DNA of 64,000 nucleotides. Origin: Cantharellus purpuraceus (Eukaryota; Basidiomycota; Agaricomycetes; Cantharellales; Hydnaceae). Positions within the stretch are counted from its first letter, which is position 1, and each line of letters begins with the position of its first letter. Below are positions 1 to 10,172 of this stretch, in pieces. Location: contig JALBUN010000001.1 in NCBI GenBank assembly GCA_025174535.1, positions 3,410,001 through 3,474,000 on the forward strand. The letters are read 5' to 3'. The notes beneath the pieces were generated by a model. That model worked only from the letters and a program-made list of their open reading frames with translations. It was not told where the DNA came from and did no database searches. A program made the position numbers and the translations under genes.

Positions 1-153
1 AAAATATGGAAAAATAGAGAATATTTGAATAAGTCCATTCCAGGTACAAGCATCAAATATATGCTGATATTTAGGAATGGAAAAGCAAAGAATAGCACAT
101 TGGTGCTGCATAAATGGAATTTGATAGGGAAAAGGTGGTTCCCATACAAGCTC
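1..153. repeat. Left arm of a long inverted repeat
   Basis: This sequence recurs almost exactly, as its reverse complement, at about 2567-2706. The left copy carries about 6 extra bases near its inner end, next to the shared GTATGGGAACC. Similarity continues to base 1, so this arm is cut by the window edge. The two arms face away from each other and enclose a Ty3/gypsy pol fragment. They may be parts of LTRs or of another element; which one cannot be decided here. Confidence 0.8.
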
Positions 154-419
154 TGTGAGTCCTGCAAATTTCCAGATCGAGGTGGGGAGGAGGCAGACAG
201 GTGATGCGACCAGAGCGGAGGGTAGTCCAGGTTGGGGGCATGTACCTGGTGGTACGAAGGGGTTGGGGAGGTGAAGGTGCATGGGTAGGGGCAAAAGGAG
301 TGTGGGAGTGGGAAGGAAGTGAAGGAATGGGAGAAGGAGCAATAGGGGGTTGGGGAATCTCAGCGGTGGCTGGGGGAGCATGTATGGGAGTGGGATGGGA
401 GTGGGCTGGGTAGTGTCCA

Positions 420-2566
420 GAAGTGAACAGTCTTGTGAGATGTCGATTTGGTGAGGGCAGGGTAGGGTAGGATGGCAGTGATGGAAACGCTCAAGTATCT
501 CGTTGAGTGTTGATGGGAGGTCAGAGTGGGGGACCCATGAATTTTCAGTTGTAGATAACCCTTTCCAAGACACCAGGTATTCATAACAATGACCGATCTT
601 GCACGAGTCAAGCACCGATGCGACTTCAGGAGTGGAATTGTTGTCTAGGTTGATGTGGGTGGGTGACAGCTCGTTTGCAGAACCATAATAAGGCTCGAGG
701 AGGGAAACATTGAAAACAGGGTGCAGGCGTGATAGAGTGTGGGGGAGATGAAGGTGATAGGTGGACTTGCCTTTGCACGCGACAACTGCAAATGGCCCTA
801 GCTTATGATAGTTGAGCTTGTCAGAAGGATGCATGGTCTTAATGTTGTGATGCAACAACCAAACATGGTCACCGGGTTGGAACTCAGGTGCAGGGGAAGT
901 GTGTATGTTATAGTACTTAGCCTGCACTTCGTTGGCTTGTGCAAGTTCAGCACACAGCTCCTGGTGTAGTATTTGGAGTCAGGACGTGAGGTTGGCAGCT
1001 GCTGGGATGCTAGAACATTCAGTGACATGAGGCTCAAATGTAGGATGAAAACCGAGGTTCACAAAGAAGGGGGTTTGTCACATGGAGGAGTTCTTGAGAT
1101 TATTGAAGGAAAACTCAGCTAGCATGAGATAGTCCACCCAATCATCCTGCTGGTAGGAGCAGTAGGTGCGAAGGTATGTCTCAAGCATCTGGTTCATTTG
1201 CTCAGTGAGACCATCAGTCTGAGGGTGGTAGGCTGTTGAGGGCTTCAGTTTGACATCGATCTGCATGAGTTCCTGCCAAAACTGTGAGATGAAGACTGAG
1301 CTGTGGTCTGATATGATAGACTTGGAGAGGCTGTGGTACTTAAATATGTGATCCAGGAATAAAAGGGCAAGGTCAGATGCCGTGAGTGTCTTGACTGTGG
1401 GGACGAAGTGTGCGGTGTGAGTAAGGTGATTGCAGACAACCCAGATCAAGTTGCAGCTGTGCAAGACAGGCAACTTGATGATAAAATCCATGGTGATGGA
1501 CTACCAAGGTCATTCAGGAATTTCCAGGGGTTGAAGGAGGCCATAAGGCTTGTGTCAGGGGGCTTTGATGCGCTGACAGGTGTTGCAAGCCTCAATGTAT
1601 TGCTGGATGAACCAGCACGCACCTGGCCATGAGAGGTCATGTTCCACAAGCTCTGTGGTGCGGGCTCTGCCCAGATGTCCCATGATCATGGTGTCGTGCT
1701 GAGATTGGAGAACCTGGGAGTGCAGGGAGGCTGGTACGAAGAGGCGGCCATTGTGGAACACAAGGTCATCCTGGACAGAGAACAACATGTCACCACTGGA
1801 CATTTTTTCATGCCATTCTATGTTGGCATGGAAGGCTTCCTTGAACTGGTTCGCAAGCTTGGACAAGTCAAAGGAGAAGGTGGAGAGGATGGGAATGGAT
1901 GGGGACATGGTGAGTGGGGGTGTGTTACTTGGCGGAGTGCTGGGGAAGATGCATTCTGTGTGGAGTTGGGTGAGGAGAGACTTGCACTGTAAGTCTAGGA
2001 CCACATCCCCTTCTTTGGGCAAATAATCAGGGTGGTGTGATGGCGCACTGGCAGGGTTCCTAGCACCTTGCTTGGCGATGATTGAGCATGTGAGATGTCA
2101 TGAAATACTCCAGGTTTCTGTGGTCAGAGCACACCAAGACAGGGGTTTCTGTACTGATCAACCATGCGTGCATGTTGCAGAAGGACTCGACGATTGCAAG
2201 TAGCTCCTTATCATATGTTTCATAGTTGATTTCAGAAGGGGAAAGTTTACGAGAAAAGAAGGAGACAGGGTGGAGAATGTTGTCATTGTTGGGTTGAAGA
2301 TGGATACCAGAAATGGCAAAATTGGAAGCATCAGTAATAAGGGTATGGGATTAAAGTGGAGAAGAACAGGAGTAGAGGAAAAGGTAGATTTTAGGGTGTT
2401 GAATGCAGAAAGAGTGTCAGGGGGAAAACAGAAAGGGGCAGATGATTTTTTTGTAAGGTTGTGAAGTGGGAGAGCAATGCAGGAATGGTTTTTAACAAAG
2501 CAGCAGTAGAAATTAGAAAAACCTAGAAAGGATTGGATGTCTTTGGTGGAATGGGGGATGGTGTAT
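420..2566 (-). pseudogene. Ty3/gypsy chromovirus pol remnant (RT end, RNase H, integrase, chromodomain)
   Basis: Read on the minus strand, the domains appear in Ty3/gypsy order. First comes the end of reverse transcriptase with the IQSFLGFSNFY motif (about 2560-2500) leading into RNase H. Next is the integrase zinc-binding region, with HLGRARTTELV and CNTCQRIK (about 1690-1560). The integrase core follows, with SDHSSVFIS and STAYHPQTDGLTEQMNQ (about 1490-1080). The last part is a C-terminal chromodomain, YEYLVSWKGL (about 570-520). A chromodomain after integrase defines chromoviruses. The copy is dead: gag, protease and most of RT are absent, the frame is broken by stops and shifts, and the RT end is replaced by the inverted repeat at 2567. 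Confidence 0.88.
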
Positions 2567-2706
2567 GGGAACCACCCTATCAAATTCCATTTATGCAGCA
2601 CCAATGTGCTATTCTTTGCTTTTCCATTCCTAAATATCAGCATATATTTGATGCTTGTACCTGGAATGGACTTATTCAAATATTCTCTATTTTTCCATAT
2701 TTTTTC
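2567..2706. repeat. Right arm of the long inverted repeat
   Basis: This is the near-perfect reverse complement of bases 1-153. It abuts the truncated RT coding sequence, so it marks a recombination or insertion breakpoint. Downstream it continues directly into AT-rich LTR-like DNA. Confidence 0.8.
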
Positions 2707-2761
2707 TGGAATATTCCATGCAGAACTTGGCTCAGAATCATTTACTTCTGCTGTGCTACAG

Positions 2762-3420
2762 TTGTGGACCCATAGGCGCCCACAAACCTTCGCGCAGCCG
2801 GCTCTCCCCTTTTGGACCAGGCATTTGGCCTGAATTCAAGCTCAGATGTCTCTGATCAATAAATATTCTGTAACTTAACAACCACAGCCTCTCAGGGCAC
2901 TATTTTCCATGGAGATTATCACATGACATGTGGCTATCCATGGCTGTCCAAACCAGTGCAGAAAACAGGGTGGACACCTTTCTTTTTGCCTGATCAGTGC
3001 CTAGTTCAGGGATCAGATCAGCTGATGGGTGATCAAATCAGGTGATTGCCTTGGAATATTCTACCCCTTTCCATAACATTCTAGCTGTTTCCTTCTATTA
3101 TTAGATAGAACTTTCCAGAACCATTATTCAGCTCCTGATCAGTATTAGTGCTGTGATCAGATCCTGTGATTGGCTTGGAATATTCTACCCCTTTCTTCCA
3201 CCTTCCACAACCTTCCAGTAGTTTCCATCTATTAATAGGTAGAAGTTTCCAGTAGTATTAGTCAGCTCCTGTAAATACAATATAAAAGGAGCCCATTCTG
3301 CCTCTGAATAAAAAACCATTTCTACCCCATCATTTGCACATCAGTGTGACTAGAGTGACATACAGTGTCATCCTCTATATCTCAGTAACTGTTGATTGTC
3401 CAGTTCAAGGGTCGCTTACA
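2762..3420 (+). mobile_element. LTR-like non-coding segment
   Basis: No coding sequence is visible. The stretch contains a TATA box (TATAAAAG, 3281-3288), followed about 20 bases later by an AATAAA signal (3307-3312). TATA and polyadenylation signals this close together are typical of fungal LTRs. The edges are guesses: TGT at about 2762 and ACA at about 3420 would fit LTR ends, but no second direct copy is visible to prove it. An ordinary degenerate repeat remains possible. Confidence 0.35.
3033..3273 (+). repeat. Diverged tandem duplication, unit about 107-117 bp
   Basis: Two adjacent units begin GATCARATC and end CAGCTCCTG (about 3033-3140 and 3158-3273). They share the block TTGGAATATTCTACCCCTTT and similar CTATTAWTAG stretches. 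The second unit ends just upstream of the TATA box at 3281, so it may be a duplicated enhancer-like segment of the LTR. Confidence 0.6.
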
Positions 3421-5878
3421 GTTGTGTAACTGTATTCGATTGCACTCGAAGTAGTGATTGTCCTGCTTTGGGCATGAGTGTAGTATCTACCTCACATGAC
3501 TACAAATCTACAGGGTGAGATTGTCTGTTGATAGTCCTGCCATTAGTGCTCTTGTTTAAGTTACTAGTGTGTACTGCCTTTGCAGAGCATTAGAAGCTTG
3601 AACTCATGTGAAGCAGTTGTAGACTACTTCAAACATTGCTGTTACCCACTTCAGAGTGTCACTGGTTGGATGGTTGGATTCATCCACCTACTTCCTTTAG
3701 CCTCTAAGTGCATTCCCCTCTTTTCAGAATATCTGGACCCCTAAGCGTCTGTGAACTCTAGACTCTGGAAGTCTTATTCATTTCTTGCTGCTAAGCTTTT
3801 CTGCATATAGTCTGCATTGACCATTACAATGGATTGTAACCAAAGTACAAACATTAAATCATTTCTGGAGTTGTGCTGCAGCAGGGTTTGATATTCTTCT
3901 CAGCTGTTCATTCACGGAATTGTGGTGATTTAGAGTTTGTTCTAACACCATAATTTTGCAGGCTCCAAAACAGCTGTGGCTAGGTATGAACACCTTTTAC
4001 AATCACTCAACCTTTTCTTGACTTGGAGAGGTCAGAGAAATGTCATCATCAATAAATTCAATGAAGACTCCATCTCAATTTGACCATCTGGACATTTAAT
4101 CTAATCAAGGTCAAATCAAAGATGAAGGCATGTTATAACTATGAAACTGCCAAGATTGAGTGTCTTTGCCTGAGCAACTTTATTAGAGATGGACAGAAAC
4201 CCCTCTCGTTCCATAATCCAAACCTGCAACTGGTCTATCCAAAGTGAATTATCGACTCATCAATACATGTGCATGATCTTGGGCCTGGATGTCTGCCAGA
4301 TGGAAACTGATCAAGCGTTCAAGAAGATCTCGCTGGTAACTTTCACATGTCACACGCACCTTGCACTCCCGATGAAAGTGAGTTGAAATGTCATCAAGTG
4401 CACCAGTACTTGTGAGAAGGCCTCTATAGCGGTTGCCATCTACAAACTTCTCATTCAATAAGCCATGTAGCACTACTCTCCGAGTCGCCCTATGCTGTGT
4501 TGAAGTAAAGTATAAGGCATCCTGGGACGCTTGGTCACAGCACGTCTCCTTGGACCCCAATCTTTTATTTCTCTTGTCGCTGGTCGTCGCTGCTGTCTTT
4601 TTTTAATGCCGTTCTGCCTTTTCCATGGCGCCACTTCTCATTCATTTTATTCAGCTTTATCCTCTCGGCCCTATCATTGCCTTTCCCAGTCCCACATCCC
4701 CAGATAGTCATAACCGGGTCTAGTGTCGCCCACCGTGAAGTGTCTTCCTCAAACCCTGGGGGCAAAGGAAGTGACCGTGGTGTCACCATTATCAGAAAGA
4801 AAATTGTCGAGGATAACACTAGTGGGTTCCCTCTACATAACATCCTTGTTTATTATTCCTCTGAGCTTGTATGCCAAAGGTAGCGGAGGCACTGTTCCAC
4901 TTCAGCTCATTTCGTATAGTATATCCAAATCTGCTGGTGCGGCTCTGTTCGGACGGTACATATGCGAGTCTGACAAGGGTGTGAATTGTCTTCTAGAGAA
5001 GACAACACTGATTATAAAAGAAATTATGAACTCAATTTTTGGAAAATGATTTCAATGCAATAGGTGATTCACAGGCCGTCTGACATGAATATCCCCATTA
5101 ACTCCAGGCGATACAGGACACCTCGACCCCTCACTGCTGGATTCTCCAAACCATCTCGAATCAGGCAACACGCCATCTCATCCGGGGCATCCTAAAGCAA
5201 ACAATGTGCCATCTACTCAAGGCTCCGCAAACATCAAGCCAGGCGGACAACAATAAGAGATAAGGATCTGGCACAAGAAAATCATAGAATGAGAGATGCG
5301 ATTTATTCGAGTTCAATGGGATAAAACCTTTTAGACAACTTTGGCAGAATACACAATTTTCGTGCAACTTCGACATTTAAACCCCATCTGTACGTATGAC
5401 TGCATGTATCTTGAGACTCTTGTTGTTGTTGTAATATCTGTACTTGAAGCTTGAGGTCAATATATCTGAGGATCCGCCGAGCCAGCAGTGGTGGCTCAGT
5501 TCCTGTGATGAACTATACGATCATCCTATCACTACGTTCCTAAAAGTAGGTATAGTTGGCGCTGCGTTCGGATCCCTGTGGTACATACATATCATCAATA
5601 CATCACCATCAGTGATCCCGGAAAGCAATAAACAGAGTTTCAAAATCAGAGGATGCTCCCCGACATCCTGATCTCGGAAATACCTCGGCAAAAGGCGTCA
5701 TCAACATTTACAAATTTCCAATCCTGACAGTGCCTTCGACCGTACGAGCAAGATCAGCTCAAGGGCAGCAAGGGAATTTCAAAATTGGGGTTATAAAGTT
5801 GCACCCCATCACAAGCTTGGGCTGCTGCACTGTGACTGAGAAAGTTACTCAGCTTTGACAACAAACGGGTTCCTGACA
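3421..5878. other. Intergenic; no confident gene
   Basis: Only short open frames occur, for example minus-strand frames at 4249-4560 and 4565-4843 and a plus-strand frame at 4723-5049 with a hydrophobic stretch. None shows a recognisable domain or a convincing exon series. The first part is AT-rich and probably a continuation of repeat DNA. The last few hundred bases would hold the promoter of the CofD-like gene. Confidence 0.5.
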
Positions 5879-7983
5879 ATGCAGACAAATCATTTCATTT
5901 CAAGGTCTGAGTCGGTGCCTCCAGAATGCTTTGATGCACCCAGCGCAAGTTCGTCGGTTTTTGATCTTCCTATACAAAACAATCCTCCCCCCCAAGAGCA
6001 TAGTCATTTGGCTCCAGTACGAGCCTCCGACACCGAAGAGACGTCGTTCATTGTTATATCCGGAGGAACCGGCTGCAACTCACTGTGCGCCGCTTTCGGT
6101 CAAGATACTTGTTACGTCTTGCCCGTATCCGACGACGGGGGCTCCAGCAGTGAAATCATCCGTGTTATTGGTTTGTTATCCCTAGATAACTTAATTTATC
6201 TCATCACCTGGCCTTGAAACAGGTGGACCTTCAATTGGTGAACGGTGTCGATGACCAAAAGTAGTCCAAGCTGCTCAATAATATTATTACTTAGGCGATA
6301 TCCGCTCGCGCCTCATCCGTCTGATTCCCCCAGGCCCACCAAATTCCCCTCTGGAAGCATTACGAACCTTTCTAGCATATCGTTTGCCCACGACAGCTAC
6401 AGACAACGAAGCCAGAGACGAATGGAGAAGCATAGTAGAAGGCAAAAGTCCGCTATGGAAGGGCATCCCGCCAGATAGAAAGGAGGCAATACGAGGTAAC
6501 ACGTGATATCTTTCCTCCCTTTTGCAAAGAAAAAGATCCTTACATGGCAACAAAGGCTTTCTTGTTTACTTTGAGAGCGAAGTCCTGAAACGAGCGCACA
6601 AGAACTTTTCTTTCAAAAATGGATGTGTCGGAAACTTCCTCTTGGCAGCAGCACAGGGTTTCTTTCGTTCGCTCCCATCTGCCATTTTTTTTTTTTCTTC
6701 TATCACAAACAGCCAGGCTAACATTCTTCCCGTGCTTGTGACAAATCATACGGTAACGATTGCGGCTGAACTGGTCAGTTAGATACCAATCCTGCTCCCC
6801 ATCAGTTGAATTTCCCTTCAGTCCTAATTTTCATTTACTTCAGGAGGACTCAACCATGATAGTTGGCCAATGCGAAATTTCGCACCCGGTCAAACCTTCA
6901 ATATCTGTAATGCCTCCTTCACCCGCTGACCTTGATGCGATCGATGGAGACCAGCTGATGAAATCTTACAATTCCGGCTTTGAGAAATTGCCATCAGGTG
7001 AAAAGGAGTACATCCCACTGCCTTCCCGGATAAAGCGTAGCCCACTTTCTCCGCTGATGGTTGAACACGAAGACTAATTGATTGTCCCTCTGGCAGGTCT
7101 ATTCTACATCAACCCTTACGGTCATGAGATCTATCCACCTCCGAATCTGGAATTTTTGTCCCAGCTGAGAGAGCGGGATGTCTTGGTCTATTCCTGCGGC
7201 TCTCTCTGGACAAGGTGAGTCCCCACATTCAACCCCTCCCCACCCCTTCTTTTCCTATTCTGCAGTCCACATTCCACCCTTTGTTTTTTTTTTATAAATA
7301 CGCTTAAACAGCATTATACCCTGCCTGGCTTTACGTGGTGTGGCTTCAGCCATCGCCCTCTCCCAGTCGTTGAAGGCTAAGATTCTGCTACGTGAGTGAT
7401 TATGCTTCTTTTTCCCTTTTCCTCCATGAACCTTTGGTACTATTGAAGTCAACTATAAAAATGATCGAGAAACGAACGGGCTAACCGCGTTAGACTACGT
7501 TCGGTGGGTCTAGTCCGCACTACATCAGGCAAAAATATCTCCATACTTAACAGGGCTTGCTCTATCCTCCTGTTCCAGCGCAATTGTATCTATGCTTAAC
7601 AGCACTGACGTGCCCCCGCGAAGCGCTCAAGCACGGACTCGAGCAAAAAAATATGACCCCTCCGCTATCATCACCCATCTTGTTTACTTAAAAGGAACTC
7701 GAGTCCCCGTCAATGCTGATGCAATACACGTACGTCTCATCAGGCTCATTCCCACTATTCTCAAACGCACCCGGTGGAGGTCGTTCTGCCGTCATCTGAC
7801 GGCAGCACGCTCCTCGGGATAATGAGTTCTAATACCGACTCATATCATAATTTCCAGGATATTGGTGTTCAATGCATCGAGATCGACAGCGACACAATGA
7901 TGCGGAGCGAAGGTGATGAACCGAGGTTTGATGCCACTTCGGTTCAAGAGGCTTTAGACATCATCTTGCACCAAGCTATTTAG
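5879..7983 (+). CDS. CofD/YvcK-fold (UPF0052) domain protein
   Basis: The protein starts MQTNHF; the longer open frame upstream lacks an ATG. After a Ser/Pro-rich leader comes the nucleotide-binding motif of the CofD/YvcK family, ISGGTGCNSLCAAF, then VLPVSDDGGSSSEI, then the GGPSIGDIRSRL loop. That loop is rebuilt only if a 15-nt exon at 6223-6237 is spliced in. Later exons carry NGCVGNFLLAAAQ, LVTNHT, INPYGHEIYPPPNLEFL, VYSCGSLWTSI and a KNDRET segment. The last exon ends ALDIILHQAI. At least eight exons are separated by 50-80-nt introns. CofD transfers lactyl-phosphate to a deazaflavin in F420 synthesis, and YvcK is a bacterial metabolic regulator. Fungi are not known to make F420, so the substrate here is unknown. 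The gene looks intact, though the exon borders between 7080 and 7800 are approximate. Confidence 0.85.
6223..6237 (+). other. 15-nt microexon of the CofD-like gene
   Basis: The exon GTGGACCTTCAATTG lies between an acceptor (ACAG, ending at 6222) and a donor (GTGAAC, from 6238). Joined in phase 1 to both neighbours it gives IGGPSIGDIRSRL, the family's conserved loop. Skipping it removes five residues in frame. Confidence 0.8.
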
Positions 7984-8456
7984 ATGTGCCCCTTCGTTTT
8001 CTGAATGACGGACGGAAGGGGACGGAGGAATGATGGTATATGGCCGGACATCATAATAATAAACTATATATCGTGCTAATATTACGTGCTTACCCCTGCC
8101 TACCGCACATACTAACTATGCTATCAGCCCTGATTTGCAGCTCACCGCATGAGAACACGCTTCTACCAACCACAACGACCCCTTAACACACTCCGCAGAC
8201 TGTGTCATAGCCCAAATGTTAAGCTCCTCTCAATGATACAGCCATGATTGATACAGCAACTTTTACAAGATGATTGAAACAGATACGAAAGGAATCTAAA
8301 CCCACAAAACAAAAGAATGAAGTGTATAGGATGGCAGCTACAATTCGTGCATCCAGATTCACTTGACCCCATTTTCACCAGTCGCTCCGTCCCGACTAAC
8401 AACTCCGGCACCTGAACCGTTCTGTGCTGTTGTCACCATCGCCTACACTGGTGTAA
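7984..8456. other. Convergent intergenic region, 3' ends of two genes
   Basis: This lies between the convergent CofD-like gene and the secreted-protein gene. It contains AATAATAAACTATA near 8055, a likely polyadenylation region for the plus-strand gene. Nothing else is recognisable. Confidence 0.45.
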
Positions 8457-9457
8457 TTAATTTCCGCCAAACTGGGAATGAGAGTTTGCAGCAGGAGGGG
8501 AGTTCGCAGCACCATTCCCTCCACCACCGATGTCCTGGCCGGGGAGAGCATTGGCAGCACCATTCCCTCCACTACCATTGCCATTGCCGGCGGGAAGCTT
8601 TGCACCACCAGCAAGGGATGGTCCCTGCTTGCCATTTCCTTTGCCATTACCATTGCCCTTTAAAGCGCCTGAGTTCATTCATGAGAAACCCAAGTGGGAT
8701 GACACGTTTAACGAGATGTGCCAACCTGGAACATCGAATTCATCGAAACGGCCACCGCCGTCGCCACCGTCTCCACCGCCGAAAGGGAAACCCGGAAAGA
8801 ATCCCCTCACTATGTTTAACGTGAATCAATCACTACGAAGGGGTGAGGGAACGTTGATATCTGATTACATACCTTTATGGACAAAAGATCGGGCCGCATG
8901 TCCTGCCAAGACGGGAGATAAGTGACTGTTAATATCACTTACTTAACATTGACCCTACCAAGTTTTTTAGTCCCCGGGTGCTCCAAGAAGTTACTAAATT
9001 CACCTCCCTCACTGGGGGTACTCAAGGCCCCAAAGGATACTGGAGGGGAACTCGATGGCAGTGCGAGTGCGACTATGCTTGACGGTGGGGGAAGTGCCGA
9101 GGATGCTGAAGAGACGACTTCTGAAGAGGCGGCCACAGAGGATACTGGAGAGGCAGCCACAGAGGACGCTGGAGAGGCAGCCACAGAAGACGCTGGAGAG
9201 GCGGCCAACAGAGGTGCGGAAGAGACGACGGCAGAAGATGGAGTGACAACTGCTGATGATGCCGAAGACGGGAGCATCACATGTGCTATCGATGATGCCG
9301 CAAGAGGCATAGCCGTTGACACGACAGCGGCGTTGACAGGTGCTGTCGACTCGGCTCGGATTGAATCTGCTACGTATGGCTGAGGAGCGGGAACGGGCGC
9401 AGAGAGCGCAGAGAGCGCCATGGCCAGCAGGATGGAAGTCGAAATTAGTGTGACCAT
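8457..9457 (-). CDS. Predicted secreted Ala/Ser-rich, Gly/Asn-rich protein
   Basis: The ATG at 9457 opens a typical signal peptide (MVTLISTSILLAMALSALSA, cleavage likely near APVPAPQ). The rest of exon 1 is low-complexity Ala/Ser/Pro with short tandem repeats of the PASSVAAS type. My splice model has four exons: 9457-8959, 8902-8873, 8809-8726 and 8668-8457. The three introns of 57-63 nt, all phase 1, join to one open frame. The C-terminal half is then PGFPFGGGDGGDGGG followed by Gly/Asn/Ala-rich sequence with GNGNGKGNGK and GGGGNGAAN runs, ending FGGN. Such composition suits a wall-associated or extracellular structural protein, or a small secreted protein of unknown role. No catalytic domain is visible. 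It is convergent with the CofD-like gene. Confidence 0.72.
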
Positions 9458-10172
9458 TTTTGATCAGGTTAGGACAACGGGGGTAGAAAAAGTAGACGAC
9501 CTGCGACTGAGGGCGAAGAGGAAAGGAAAAAGGACTGTTCGACAGTGAAGGAATGAAATGGGTCTGTATCTAAGGTGTCTGCTTGATCACCCAGGGTTTT
9601 ATACCGAAGAGAAGGGGGCATCATATATCTGATATAGGCGAAGGTCTGGGCTTACTAGACTGCGTAGGGACGCCCATGGATACTATGGGCACTACATTGC
9701 ATTTCAAACACGAGGGTGATTCACTATCCATCGGATCGGCCGAACCCATCTCACCTTTCTGCTTCCAGCTTGATAGAATCACAGTTTCCCGTTTTGCTGA
9801 TTTAATAACGTTCTTGTGAGAGAGCTTTGAGTATTCGAGTGAGTTCTCGGCAACTTGATATAGTATAATAGATCCCCTTGCTCGCATGCATGCCCTCAAC
9901 AGCTACAGCTTAGAGGCAACACCGCCGAGAACGCGAGGAGGGGCCTGAAGTGACCATGACGATAATGTTCTCATCAACCATCAATGTTGTCAACCCTGGC
10001 GACTATTACCGAATTCGTAAGTGGTATTCGGATCAAGAAGGCGAGCGAGGGGCGCCCAGGCGGACGTTCAACGTTGACAAGGCAATATTGACATATTTGG
10101 CGCCCTGCGCAGGAGCCTCTAGTGCCGCGGAACCATTTTCTCCAAGGACCAAAGGAACACTTTTTTTGTAGT
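9458..10172. other. Divergent intergenic region
   Basis: This holds the 5' flanks of the secreted-protein gene (leftwards) and the Rab-like gene (rightwards). Short open frames at 9583-9819 and 9950-10171 have no recognisable domain. No tRNA or repeat was found. Confidence 0.4.

Noticed and set aside
1078..2679. Chromovirus considered as an active element.
   Set aside because: RT is truncated, gag and protease are absent, frames are broken and no matching direct LTRs flank it.
8360..8925. Plus-strand Pro-rich frames opposite the secreted-protein gene.
   Set aside because: They are complements of the Gly/Asn-rich exons; the minus-strand model has a signal peptide and consistent introns.
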